Counted from the stretch's first letter, positions 10,767 through 22,405 are shown. The stretch is 64,000 nt of DNA from Pleurodeles waltl (GCF_031143425.1 NC_090448.1:535822313-535886312); one strand, 5' to 3'. Program-made: numbers and translations. Notes: generated by a model from the sequence alone, not told the origin.

Positions 10767-13700
10767 TGTGGGAAAACAGGCTTGATTGCAGAGGCCCCCT
10801 GACTTTTTGCCCCCATTTTTCACCCTTTACTGGTGTTTTCCTGACACTGATGGTGTCCTGGATACTGCTATCCAGTGCTAGGGCCTGTGCTCTGTATAAA
10901 ATGAGTATGCAAATTAGGCTAATTATAATTGGCTAAGTCAACCTACCTATAAGCCCCTAGTATATGGTAGGGCATGTAGGTTTAGGGATCCCAGCATAGG
11001 TGGTGTCCCCATAGGTGCACTGCTGAGGTGCCCAGTATCATTTTAAAGGCAGGCCCGCCTTGCTGGCTGCTTTTAAATTAAAATTACATGCAAATTCGAC
11101 TTTGGAATTAAAAGTAGTTCCAAAGTTTTAAACTACCTTATTTTTACATATGTCACCCCTAAGGTGTGCACTATGTGCCTCTAAGGCTGGGTGCCATGTC
11201 ACTATAAGCAGGGACATTATAAAAATAGTTTTTTATGCCCTTGTGAGGTAAAACAGCCAAATTTGTTTTTCCCTCATTGTAGTGAATGGCCTCCATAGGC
11301 TAGAATGGGGAGACGTTATTTTAATTTTAAAAGTCCCCTTAAGTAAAAGATACCTCAAGTTTGGTAGCAAATTAATTGTTATAATAAATCCCACAACTTC
11401 TAGTTGTGGGATTTAATAGAACTTGTCCAGGTAAAGAGTTTTAAACTTTACCTGAAAAGTTGCCAACTTCAGCCCTGCAGTGTTTTTGCTGCTTTGCTCT
11501 GATTGGCCAGGCTCTGGCAGCCTGGCCAGGCTGCCTTGATGAGGTGTGAAGTGGCCTGGCTCAACACAAAGAGATGTGCCTGAAGGAGGAGATCTTCCCT
11601 CAGCAGATGGAGAGGCAGGAGGGGGGAGGGCTACCAAACTGGTCTTCAAAGGCAGGGAGGGACATTTGGAGCAGCCTAGCACCTCCCTCACATCCTGCAA
11701 ACCCAGACAATTAGGTGCCCCCCTGATTAGATTAAGAGAGGGCAGGAGAAGGGTGTGTTTACGTTTTTTTTATCCACACCAGTGGGTGGGCTCAGCCAGA
11801 TGTAACCTCCAAAAATCAGTTTCAGCCATGATGGATTTTTGAGGAATGTTGCTCCCTGGGATTGATTTTTGCACACTTCCCAGGAAGTGGTCATCACAGG
11901 GGGAGGACCCTGCACCTGATTGGAGAGCCAAGACCCCCTTGTTTTTCACCCAGGAGCAAGAATAAAACTGGCAGACCTGCACCTACACCGCAGATCCCTA
12001 CCAGATCCCTACCAGGAAGAACTACAGAAGAAGAAGGACTGCCCTGCTGGACCCCTGGCTTGCACCTTGACACTGCATTCTGGAGGACTGCACCAGCTGC
12101 ACACTTGGGCTCCACCACAAGAAGGACTTTACCTGCCTTCTTCTGGTTCAAGGAGGGACTCCCTGTTTGCTACAGGTGAAAACTTGCTAACTAGAGTCCC
12201 CTGCACCAACTCCTGAAGAAACTGACCAGCTGACCACTGTCCAGTGGCCAAAAAGGAGTTTGCGCTAGGTGCATTCTGAGAGTTGTAGTCGGCACCGTCA
12301 AGGAACATCTCAGAGCTTCTGGAACCTTGGGGTGAGCTGTGGACCTCAAAGGAACCTTAAATGAACATTTGGAAGAAGATCCAGAAGTTTGGAGTAGTTT
12401 GGAGAACTTTTGGAAAAAAGCTCCATAAAGGGACCGACCCGCTGCGGCAACTCTAGCCGGCTTGCCTTAACCTTGACCCGGCCTGACTTGCAGGTTCGTC
12501 CTGGTGAAGAAAATCTTCGAAGTGACTACTTCCAAACCTAGAAAGTTGAGGGGACCTCCCAGGCAGTGTATCCAAAGAGGGCTCCAGGGATGTTGGATCA
12601 AGATTCAGGTTTGCCCCGGTCGAAGGATTTTCATCTAAAATAAATGGCTACGTCCGAAGGTAAAAATCTCCTCTGGGGGCTACCGCGACGCGTATCTGAG
12701 GAAGAGTTCCAGGAGGTCGGATTGGACAGACGACTTGGTCCCGCTGAAGAAAATCTCAAGGAAAACGACTAAGTCCGAAGGTAAACTTTTGACCGAGGCC
12801 TCCCGCGAGCTGTAGGCGAGCAGGGCTCCATCGCGGTCTTCCTCAAACTGTGACATCGCCCCGGTCGAGGTTCGACCAGATGACCAAATTGGCGCTATTC
12901 GTTTCTAAGAGCTAAAAAGCATTAATTCTTTTAAAAATCATATCTCCGGTTCCCCTTATCCAATTATATTAGTTTTGGTGTCATTTTAAAGATCAAAATA
13001 TTGGGGGTCATTCTGACCCCGGCGTTCTCAGACCGCCGGGGCCAGGGTCGGCGGGAGCACCGCCGACAGACCGGCGGTGCCCCGCAGGGCATTCTGACCG
13101 CGGCGGTTCGGCCGCGGTCAGACAAGGAAAACCGGCGGTCTCCCGCCGGTTTTCCGCTGCCCTACAGAATCCTCCATGGCTGCGGAGTGCGCTCCGCAGC
13201 CATGGGGATTCTGACACACCCTCCCGCCATCCTGTTCCTGGCAGGTCTCCCGCCAGGAACAGGATGGCGGTAGGGGGTGCCGCGGGGCCCCTGGGGGCCC
13301 CTGCAGTGCCCATGCCCATGGCATGGGCACTGCAGGGGCCCCCGTAAGAGGGCCCCACAAAGTATTTCAGTGTCTGCTATGCAGACACTGAAATACGCGA
13401 CGGGTGCCACTGCACCCGTCGCACCTTCCCACTACGCCGGCTCAATTCTGAGCCGGCGTCCTCGTGGGAAGGTTGATTTGCCCTGGGCTGGCGGGCGGCC
13501 TTTTGGCGGCCGCCCGCCAGCCCAGGGCAAATCCCAAAATACCCTCAGCGGTCTTTAGACCGCGGAGCGGTATTTTGGTGGGGGAACTTCGGCGGGCGGC
13601 CTCCGCCACCCGCCGATGTTAGAATCACCCCCATAATCTATTTTCATAAATTAGTTTTGGATTTATATTGTGTTTTGTGTTTACTTATTTACTGTTTTGT

Positions 13701-13879
13701 GAGATTTTTAAATGCTTTACACATATGTCTCCTAAGTTAAGCCTTGTCACTCATTGCCAAGCTACCAAGGGTTGAGCTGGGTTTAATTTATTGAGACCTA
13801 ACTGGACCTAAGTGGAGGTTAGTGGCCCATTGCTAAGTGTAGGTACTTACCTGGTCTTACCAATAACCATTTTCCAACA
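10767..13879. mobile_element. TG...CA dispersed repeat R1, LTR-like
   Basis: It starts TGTGGGAAAA and ends TTTTCCAACA, and interrupts the 5' leader of old gene 1. Flanks are TTCAC (10762-10766) and CTCAC (13880-13884), a 5-bp target duplication with one mismatch. The TG...CA ends and 5-bp duplication suggest an LTR-retrotransposon product such as a large solo LTR, but no retroviral-type gene is present. The same kind of element occurs at 54.36-57.01 kb. Without its nested hairpin element it is about 2.48 kb. Confidence 0.6.
13003..13632. mobile_element. MITE built from 13 consecutive hairpins
   Basis: The element begins GGGGGTCATTCTGAC and ends GTTAGAATCACCCCC (13 of 15 inverted matches), and the first ten bases equal the terminus of the younger Harbinger element. 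Between the ends lie at least 13 adjacent inverted repeats, many of them perfect: for example 13093-13122 (12-bp stem), 13126-13155 (13 bp), 13166-13212, 13224-13270 (19 bp), 13293-13343 (23 bp), 13362-13396 (16 bp), 13397-13422 (11 bp), 13423-13473, 13475-13533 (26 bp, 7-base loop) and 13534-13578. They abut almost without spacers. No coding potential is seen. Confidence 0.85.
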
Positions 13880-14358
13880 CTCACAACTCCCCCAACACAC
13901 ATCTTTGCACCCTATCACAATATTTACTCCCCATAGACCCCTTATCACATAGCACCTAATATTTATTTTGCTTATCACTTCTTTATCACCAACATGTCAC
14001 CACAAAAACATTCCTGTTTCACAGATGAGTAGTTAAGTGTCATGGTGGATGAAATCATTACAGTAGAGCCACATCTATTTGGAGCCCGAGTCCAGCAGAC
14101 CACTATCGCTAGGAAATTGAAATGTGGTAAAGGATAGTCAACAGAGTGAATTCAGTAGGCAGCTACCCACACACAAGAGATGACTTCAGGAAGAGGTGGA
14201 ACGACCTCAGGGGGAAGATACGTTCCATGGTATCCAGGGACCAGCTGGCAGTGGTCCCCCACCACCACCTCCCACACAGTTCATATCATGAGAGGAGAAG
14301 GTCTTGGCCTTTCTGCATCCTGAGGGCTTGACAGGAATACCTGGGGGAGTGGAGTCGG

Positions 14359-15734
14359 GTAAGTCACCTCAACAAAAATTGCCCAACTAAATGTATTGTC
14401 ATGTATACTCACTGATCACCTTTCCCCACAACAGTCCGGTGTCCACCTGTCCATAAACCCCTGCCTGGCCTCCAACATGCCAATCACACCCATCTGAGGG
14501 AACAACATCTCCGTATAGAGGGAGTTGTACAGGGATTGACAGCAATACAACTCCCAGCAGTCACTGTTCCACCATCACTAATACCAGAACAGTGTAGCCC
14601 AGTCCAAGTCACCACTGTTGTCAACTCCACATAGGAGTGTACCCACCAGAGAGGATATAAACTGTACAGTGTGTTGGAGGGACAGGCAAAGACAGCAATG
14701 CCACTCCACTCATCCAATTCTGTGTTCTCTGCTACTCGGACCATTCTCCCTCTACTCAGCCTTTGCCATGTAATCACCTATGGGGCTATCAACTTATAGT
14801 GTGAGGGTAGGACAGGCAAAGACAGCAATGCCAATCTCCGCAGGCACTGGCAATGTCACTCCACTCAGCCAATACTGTGTTCTCTGCTACTAGGACCATT
14901 CTCCCTCTACTTAGCCTATGCTATGTGCTCACCTATAGTGTGTGGGTAGGACAGGCAAAGAAAGCAATGCCAAGGTCAGCAGGCACTGACTACTCAATGC
15001 AAAACACCTGATCACTATGCATCTGTCCTAGGATCCTTGTACAGGAACTTGCCATGAAAGTCTACTCACCGAAGAGGTTGACTAATGTATGATGTGTATA
15101 GTACTTGGTGTAACACAACTGTAAAACCCAGGACTCCCCCTGACTCCAATAACCAGGACACAGTCCACAATAATATTGTGCTGCTGTCAGTTAACTCACA
15201 AATGCAGGTTACCTGCCTAGGAGGGACCAACATACAGATCCTGATACACTCTGTGATGTGCCTAATCATCTAGATCCAGCTTGAGCGGATAAGTCAAGAT
15301 GAAAATAATGTGGACAGGAAGGACAGCCCAAAGTATGTGCCCAATGAATGTAGGACAACTCAAAGCTACCAAGATTCATCATCTAAATGCATGTGGTAGT
15401 ACACATATTCACAATGCAGTGACAACATGATATACAGCAATAGGGATCTGGGTCTGCCCGCATAACAGTCTATTAGGTCTTGAGTTCCAAGATACTCAGA
15501 CCTCCTGTAGCAAGGTGACTTGAAATGGAATTGGCCTGTTCCCAAAATTTTAGGTCCGCACAGTTAATTGCAGATGTGTCTCTCACATAAGGGAAAAATG
15601 CCAAGACAATGTGTACATGGCCTTAATCAATTGTCACTGTAAACTGTTGGAGGTACATGTCCCAATACAAACAGTAACATTATGTCTCTCACTTCCACAA
15701 CTCTACCTTCCATTGGGTACACAGACACCAATCA
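14359..15734. other. Intron of old gene 1, with tandem repeat
   Basis: The intron is enlarged from about 320 bp in the younger element to about 1.4 kb. Part of the gain is a three-copy tandem repeat. The rest (15.0-15.7 kb) shows nothing I recognise. Confidence 0.5.
14681..14990. repeat. Tandem repeat, 3 copies of 130-139 bp
   Basis: GACAGGCAAAGACAGCAATG recurs at 14681, 14811 and 14950 (last copy with one change), each followed by a block containing 'tgttctctgctactaggacc' (or 'tactcgg') and 'cattctccctctact'. The third copy is cut short. Confidence 0.75.
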
Positions 15735-17133
15735 AGAGACTGCTGCTCCCCCCATGAATCAAGCCCTAGGTGAAGATATCTGGATGTGTGGATGTTGAGG
15801 ATGGCGCTGGCCCATCCGGGGATCCTGGTCAGATGACACCTGTCACCCTCACCCTGACCACATCAAATCCTCCCAGCCCTGTTGCATTAACATCTCAGAC
15901 AACCAGTCATCCCCAAACCTGTGTCCCGAGGACAGAATCAACAATCTTGTGCCCTCCAGTCCAGGTGCCTGAGTCACATCTACACACCTCTGACAACGAT
16001 GGACCTGACTCCCAGTGGTAGAGGCCAAACAGTGCCAAGGGCACAGGCACTTGGGGGTAGGGTGCATGGGAGGGATGGTGTGGGACAGTGACATGAGGCT
16101 GATGGGGATGGGTCCAGCCAGGACACCATCACCCAAGTTTTGGAAGCCTACCAACAGTCCCAATGTGCGATGGGCCATGTACCCACCGAACTCAGGGAGC
16201 TCAAGCAGCTGCAGTGGGATTACCACCTTGAAATACTGCAACAGTGGGAGTCCCACAATGCCACCTTGGCCTCCCTAAAAGGGGTGCTGAGGGACAAAAA
16301 CACAGCCCTGAGCAGGGATCAGGAACAAAACCAGACCCCTTACATTGGCCTAGCAACATCTGCCCCTTCTACCTCTGTGGCAGCCAATGGAGGAGAGGCC
16401 CTGCCAGAGGAAGGACCTGCCTCAGACACCCCTGCCTCTGTACCTGTAGAACCCCTCCCTTCCTGCAGGCAGGTACATCCACCCAAACATCCAGGAGATG
16501 CAAATGCCAAGAACTCAACCACTGCCAGGAAATGACCTCTTCCTGATGGAGCCACTTTGTGTGCCACAGTACCACTCTGTTGACTGTACTTCACACACCA
16601 TCCATTTTCCAGGATAGTAGGACAATGGACTTTGGACATCAAATGTTGTGGCAGCTACTCCAGTGATTACATCCACCATGATTGATACCTTCACTATTTG
16701 TCTATTTTTTTACAATTAATTTTCACCTTAATGTTCAGAGCGCATGGGAATAAACACAACTAGCATACAATAAATACCTAATAGTGAGTTTTCAACTTTG
16801 TGGGATGTACAATGTAAAAAATTCATGTGATTAAAATGAGGTACTCTTAAGATTGTAATGTTAGGAGGGATATAGCACAGACAGTGTCAGGCTGAGGATT
16901 ATTACTAACACCACAACAACAGAAGTTGTAATTTACACCATTTTTATTTTATTTACCTTGTACAGCCCATAAGCTGCAATTATGTCTGAACTGACATTAC
17001 CAAGAATGTGTGAACAGCATTGCTATCTGGCTACATATCTCAAAGTACCACCCTCCTGGCCACAGAAGAAAGGGTTATGTCAGACCCTGTTCTGTAGTAT
17101 TGGCAAAAAATGGTTGTGTGTCGGAACAACCCA

Positions 17134-17413
17134 GGCATTTACGACGCCTGCCCAAACCACAAATGCGTCCCTACAACGCATTTCTTTACCACGCAAGTCA
17201 TTACAATGACTTGCCTTGGGGAAAGTGCTGGAGTTTGGAATAGTATAATTTACTATTCCAACTCCAGTCTGCGCCACAGTAGGGAAAGTGTGGGACATAA
17301 AGTCCAACATCAGTCCAACAACACTTTCCCTAAGGGAAGTCATTGTAATGACTTGCGTGCTTAAGGAATGTGTTGTAAAGACATATTCGTGGTTCAGGCC
17401 TCGCTTAAAAGGC
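17134..17413. mobile_element. Palindromic MITE with long imperfect arms
   Basis: The left arm (about 17134-17222) and right arm (about 17331-17413) are reverse complements at roughly 75-80% by eye; the best part is AAGTCATTACAATGACTTGC on the left against GCAAGTCATTACAATGACTT on the right. The centre holds another perfect palindrome, GGAATAGTA...TACTATTCC at about 17237-17259. No target duplication was identified. Confidence 0.65.
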
Positions 17414-17624
17414 ATAGCGTGGTTTGAGCCACGTTGTTAAGGCTGTTTCCCGGCAAAAATATTGGTGGATGTTGTCACCAGCTTGACCCTTATCACATAC
17501 CAGTACCAGGTCTATCCATCTTAACATACCCCATTACACAGACAGAGGACAGTACAACAGTCCCTAGTCCGAGGCCCATCCTGTTACAATGGTGAGGGAG
17601 CTAGGGGCATGTTACACACCTATT

Positions 17625-17712
17625 CCTCCCAGGGGTGGTACACTGCAGCTTAGGTCATGGAGGTCTTGCTGGCAGCAGTGTTAGGAGTCAAGTGAGAGAA
17701 TCAGTAAACAAA
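17625..17712 (-). repeat. Inverted copy of the gene 2 leader
   Basis: Read on the minus strand, this segment matches the 5' leader of old gene 2 at about 21115-21205: both contain ACTGATTCTCTCACTTGAC and CTGCTGCCAGCAAGACCTCC, with roughly 90% identity over about 88 bp. It is in the opposite orientation, about 3.4 kb away. Confidence 0.75.
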
Positions 17713-18373
17713 ATGGCACTGGCACTATGGCCTGCAATGAGGAAACACATCAACATCTCTGAACAGGGCATACAGGATCATTATCAACACAATGTGAAGG
17801 GAGAATGGATGAATTGTACAAGATGCTATGTTACAAGGCCACATGATCACACACATGAAACCACTGAACCAACATACCAGGGCAAGAAGGTCTATTCTTC
17901 AGCTCAGATAACTGCCCTCTCACAGTCCAGGCAGCCTGGGCATGGAAATCACACAACCCAAATTTGAGACAAACTGTACCTGGATCAATTCCATGTCCTC
18001 TTCACATGTCAGACAAGCTACAGCCACCTGCCTATTACACAACTCTGAAATGCCCACATGAGGATGGCATGGTAAATAGACTTGGAAGGAAAAAGTGTAA
18101 TATGAGGAGTTTAGGCAGGCAAAGGCATACACGAGACACAAAAGTCAATTCAAAATTTTTGTTGTTTTTCTGACAACAATGTGGCTGCCTCAAACAAAGG
18201 AGATCCTCAAGAGAGGCAAGTCTTCAAGTCTGATGTAGCCAGCAAACCTGGCCTACATGAAGCATAGCATGAAATGCCCTGTCTCATGGTGACAGAAATG
18301 TCCTTCTCCACAAATCCTGACCCTTCAGTACCTCATGCAGTCACAGTAATCACAGAACATCACATGCTTACAC

Positions 18374-19448
18374 TCAAGTGAAATACTGATTGATGAGATC
18401 TGCCCTCATGTCTCCACCTTCATCCTCATTCACTGCCATCCTCACTTGGCATTTCAGGAGGCCCACCCGGTGGCACTGACAGCTCCCACTCATCAGGGAT
18501 GCATGGGATGTTTCTCCACAATGCAAGGGTGTGGAACATGGAGCAGGCCACAATGATCTTACAAACATTTCCGGGTGAACAAAGGAGTGCTCCATTAGAT
18601 TTGTCTACGCTGCGGAATCTTGCATTCAGGAGCTCAAAAGCCCACTCCACCACACAGTGTGTTCTTCCATGTGCCTCGTTGAAGAGGACTTTCCCTGGCA
18701 TAGTTGGGTTCCACACTGGTGTCAACAACCAGGGACGATTTGAGTAGACAGAAACCCCTGTAAGGAAATGCGGCATGCGTGCAACCATCAGTCCAGAGCA
18801 ACTTCTCAGTAGCAGCAGATATAGCATACAAACACACATGACATATGTGACTTACCAACCAACTAGGCCCTTTCTGGGTACAGTCATTAGCTGTGGAATA
18901 ATGCTGCTCCAGGTACCGGGCACAGACTTGAGAAATGTAGAAGTCCGCCAAACACACTACCGGAACATTGATGGAATGGAAGTTCTTCCTGTTCCTTTCG
19001 ACCTGTTCATTGCCATGGGGTGGAACCAGGGCCACATGGGTACCATCAATGGCTCCCACAACATATGGGATGTGTGCCGAACCATAAAATTCTGCTTTCA
19101 CATGGGCAAAATCCTCATGTTGAGGAAAACGAATGTAACTGTCCAGTGATTCAACATTGCTAAGAGTACATTCTTCAACACCAAACTGAACATAGACTGG
19201 GACATCACAGCAGATAGGTTCACTGTGTGTGGGAAGGAACCTGTGGCTGGGAAGTGCAACACTGACATGACTTGTACTCTGGGTGGTATGCTATTTGGAT
19301 GACAAATGGCTGGCATCAGACCTGACTCCAACTGACGACAGAGATCCATGATTTGTCTGGCTATCCAGGTGGTAAATCTGTATGCCATGTCTGTTCTCCA
19401 TGATATGCAAGTTGGCTAATGGACGGTACACAGGAGTGTATCTGATCC
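18374..19448 (-). pseudogene. Old Harbinger transposase (HARBI1-like), broken
   Basis: The DDE transposase can be followed by comparison with the younger copies. RYTPVYRPLANL near 19430 is followed by a frameshift, then MDLCRQLESGLMPAICHP and IPPRVQVMSVLHFPATGSF. The first catalytic Asp is in VVGAIDGTHVALVPP (about 19045). The sequence then loses frame, resuming with RPWLLTPVWNP and NEAHGRTHCVVEWAFELL, where the catalytic Glu motif VIER reads VVEW. The end INQYFT plus stop at 18374 equals IQQYFQ plus stop in the younger copies. Several frameshifts make it non-functional. Confidence 0.85.
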
Positions 19449-19848
19449 CTCTCCTCCCAGGGTAACAATGCGGGCCATAAAGATAAAAAGGCAGTCACTC
19501 AATGTGTTCCTATCAATTTACATAATACATGTCAGATATGACATGTCGCTTGAGTCACTGTAAACATGTTATGCAACACACATCAGGTCTAACATTTGCA
19601 CATTTGTGAAATGTTAACGCCTTGATTATCTACATATGTGTAGAAAAGTTCTACCTGGACAGTAACCTCACATCCAAATCACATCATAAACTGCCTGTGA
19701 TTCAATCCCCCAAAGACTGGATAACACGTGGGAGAGAAGGTAGTGGCTGTATCCAGTCACATCTGCAGGACCGCATACCTCCATAATAGCAGAAACAATT
19801 TACCTACATGACAGGACAGGGCCAGCACTCAATAATCTCAAGGATATA
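19449..19848. other. Leader side of old HARBI1
   Basis: Corresponds to the region between HARBI1 and gene 2 in the younger element. No gene is seen. The following MITE splits it from the gene 2 leader. Confidence 0.45.
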
Positions 19849-20868
19849 GGCCCTCATTACGACCCTGCCGGTTGGCGGAGAAGTGGCTGTCTTACCGCCA
19901 ACAGGCTGGTGGTAAAAAAAAATTAATTGTGACCATGGAGGTTACTGCCATGATCATCCGCCACTTCTCCGTTCCGACCGCCAGGGCGGAGACGACTGCT
20001 GGGCGGGAGACTTGGGTCTCCAGCCCGGTGGCCGTCACAAGACTGCCGGCGGTATCACGACCCGGCTGACCGCCATGGATTTCATGAGGTTGGGAACCGC
20101 CATGAAATCCATGGCGGTAAGCACTATCAGTGCCAGGGAATTCCTTCCCTGGCACTGATAGGGGTCTCCCCCACCCCCCGAGCCCTCCCCCTACATCCCC
20201 CACCGCCCTGCCACCCCACAAAGGTGGCAGGACCCCCCTCCCCACCCCTACCCCCAACATCGCAACCCAGACACACACTGTACACGCATGCAGACACCAC
20301 CAACACCTGCACACATATCAACAAACATGCCAACAGCGACACACACATACACGCACACATCCATTCAGACATACATACAGACAGACACGCACACATCCAT
20401 TCTGACATACATACAGACAGACACGCCCACATTTCCAAACACAACACACCCCCGCATGCATACACGCACTCACACACCCCCTCTACATACTCACACGCAC
20501 CCCTCCATGCACGCACACAACACACAACACCCCCCAACCCCTACTCCCCTAATGGACGATCAACTTACCGGGTCCGTTGATCCCTCGGGAAGGGACGGGA
20601 TCCATGGGGGCTGCTCCGCCACCAGCACCCCGTCAACAGAACACCGCCACGCCGAATCACGGAACTGTTGACGGGGCAGTGGAGGTGGAGCAACCTCCAC
20701 TTCCCCGCCGACCGCCAGTATGGCTGCTGGCGGCTCTCTGTCCGGAAAAGGACGGAGGGCTGCAAGCAGTCATAATTCGCTGAGCGGAAAACCGCCTGCA
20801 CTGGCGGTCTTCAGCACGGCAGTCCCTCGCAGTCTTGCAAAACGACCGCTGAGGTTGTAATGACCACC
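19849..20868. mobile_element. Non-autonomous Harbinger MITE with ATA target duplication
   Basis: It begins GGCCCTCATTACGACC and ends GGTTGTAATGACCACC (12 of 16 inverted matches, same end family as the younger Harbinger element), flanked by ATA on both sides (19846-19848, 20869-20871). Inside are two strong hairpins: 20069-20118 (18-bp stem, 14-base loop) and 20124-20161 (17-bp stem, 4-base loop). It also carries a C/A-rich tract and many CCGCC/GGCGG words. It has no coding region of its own and lies in the old HARBI1/gene 2 spacer. Confidence 0.75.
20258..20540. repeat. CA-rich tract with a duplicated 44-bp unit
   Basis: Alternating CACA words; the segment with 'cacacatccattcagacata' occurs twice (about 20354 and 20391, the second with one change) followed by 'catacagacagacacgc'. 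The long open frames on both strands reflect the lack of stops in this composition. Confidence 0.7.
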
Positions 20869-21108
20869 ATAATGTCTATACTTGTTACACAGAAATATAT
20901 ATCTAGTAATTGCATTGTATATCCCTAAAATGGCAGATGCCTGACCAACTCCACTGGACATTAGGAACCACCCGCTACCATCGGCGGAAGTCATGATGGC
21001 GGTAGACAGATGCTACCGCTGCAGACACTGCCATAGGATAATATTGCTGCTGGTGGTCTTGGCCCAATAGCAGTGTCCGCCGGTGCTAATGGTTGCATAC
21101 GTGGCAGA

Positions 21109-21324
21109 CGTGACGACCATTTTCTACTGATTCTCTCACTTGACACCTGACACTGCTGCCAGCAAGACCTCCGAGACCTGAGCTGCAGTGTACCACCTCT
21201 GGGAGCAATCATGCCTTGTCCTACAGTTGATAGTGCCCCTGCCTTCTCACCAAAAGAGCTGGAGAAGCTGGTGGAGGAGGTCCTACCCCTGTATGAACAG
21301 CTCTATGGTGATCCAGAGGAGCAG
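21109..21324 (+). pseudogene. Old Harbinger gene 2, leader and exon 1
   Basis: The leader (about 21109-21210) shares ACCATTTTCTA and the following layout with 25815-25908 in the younger element. Exon 1 (ATG at 21211 to 21324) is open: SAPAFSPKELEKLVEEVLPL matches the younger RAPAFTAQELEKLVDGVLPQ, and it ends at a perfect CAG|GTAAGT donor. The remaining exons are 28 kb away because the younger element sits in this intron. Confidence 0.85.
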
Positions 21325-21808
21325 GTAAGTGCACCATGTGCACACTATTCTCTGTACCTCAACTTGTATTATCTTTAGGCAACCTAGGCTTAAGACTAGT
21401 TTGTCAGATTGTGACTGCACAGCCCTGTACGTGCTGTCAGTGTACATTAATGGTTGAGTTAATGGGCATGTATCTATGTCAAGCGATAGGTTTGTTGTCT
21501 TAAGACAATGTGGTTTGGTGTTATGACAGCCATTCCCAACGTAAATGTGCACAAGATGTTTGTAATGTGTAGTCACATGTGGTTCCATGACAGCAGGAAG
21601 GTTGAATGCATGTTATATGTGATGGTGGGCCACCATTTGAGCTCTTTCTGTTTCTGCTCAGAGATCTCTGGCCACGTCTGGCCTTGTTGGACTGTTGTTC
21701 TGTAGCCAGGTATTGACTCACTATGCCCCTCAGCTCTGCACATAGGCAGCAAATGTATATTGGCAGAAGGCTGGGTGATGTCATGTGATAAAGGTAAATT
21801 TTTAGGAC

Positions 21809-21811
21809 ATG
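21809..21811. repeat. Target-site duplication ATG, left
   Basis: ATG directly before GGGGGTCATTACAAC; the same triplet follows each 3' terminus (41611, 44832, 48047). Three bases is the usual PIF/Harbinger duplication length, though the triplet is not the preferred TWA. Confidence 0.6.
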
Positions 21812-21834
21812 GGGGGTCATTACAACATTGGCGG
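21812..21834 (+). repeat. 5' terminal inverted repeat
   Basis: GGGGGTCATTACAAC then ATTGGCGG. Its reverse complement occurs at the 3' ends at 41610, 44831 and 48046. Confidence 0.85.
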
Positions 21835-22194
21835 TAAAAGGCGCTTACCGCCGTGCCGAAAACCGCCAATACACTGTCGCGGGAGACCGCCACAGCTATT
21901 ATTACACACATCACGGAATCCGCCTAAATTCAGACACCCACACAAGTCCGCCACACCAAAGGTCAGCGATAAATATGCGGAAACAAATCCTCCACCTCCA
22001 CGCCAACAGAAACACGCCCATGCTATTACGACACACAAATCCACGCAGCGGTCTTTCAACCGCGGTATTCCATTGGCGCTACACACCGCCGCGCTCAAAA
22101 TACACACACCTCTCCAAAACACCGCCACAGAGGACAATTCAAAATACAAACACCTGATACACATACAAACACCACTCCCACACATCCAATACAA

Positions 22195-22200
22195 TATAAA
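22195..22200 (+). promoter_or_regulatory. TATA box, gene 1 (A1)
   Basis: TATAAA in 'caatataaaacacacac', 206 bp before the start codon, in a C/A-rich leader. Conserved in the old element at 10627. Confidence 0.6.
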
Positions 22201-22405
22201 ACACACACTCGAATCACCCACAAACCCCTACGACCACAAATTAGAGACGAAGGCCAGCGAGAGACAGCACAGAATAGATAACACCATCACACAGAGGCAC
22301 ACTACACCATCACCCACACAACATCCACGCACAAAACACCACATACCACTACACCCACCACACTCATCAACACATACACCACCCACACATCACACACACC
22401 ACCCC

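Larger units (their letters stand above)
13994..16535 (+). pseudogene. Old Harbinger gene 1 (Myb/SANT-like), broken
   Basis: Exon 1 (13994-14358) starts MSPQKHSCFTDE then hits TAG; the following VMVDEIITVEPHLFGARVQ matches the younger protein's VMVEEIIRVEPQLFGAQVQ, with further stops near 14130 and 14144. The RKRWNDLRGKIRSM helix is still readable at 14190-14230, and a CGG|GTAAGT donor follows. Exon 2, about 15735-16535, keeps the coiled-coil part (ELKQLQWDYHLEILQQWESH) and ends with a stop at the position equivalent to the younger copy (TARK/TPTRK ends). A stop after DSQW at about 16021 and other changes break the middle. The family binds transposon ends as a trihelical Myb/SANT protein; this copy cannot. 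Confidence 0.8.
16536..18373. other. Spacer between old gene 1 and old HARBI1
   Basis: This corresponds to 23924-24403 of the younger element but is longer. It contains the palindromic MITE and an inverted fragment of the gene 2 leader (separate entries). No gene is visible in the rest. Confidence 0.5.

Noticed and set aside
13008..13558. Several 80-116-codon frames in the hairpin element
   Set aside because: Palindromic GC-rich DNA gives open frames on both strands; no start context or domain.
10767..13879. Complete LTR retrotransposon
   Set aside because: Only TG...CA ends and an imperfect 5-bp flank repeat; no gag/pol reading frame, primer site or internal region was found, so at most a solo LTR-like element.
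20127..20671. Open frames on both strands over the CA-rich tract, reading Thr/His or Val/Cys repeats
   Set aside because: Explained by low-complexity CACA/TGTG composition.
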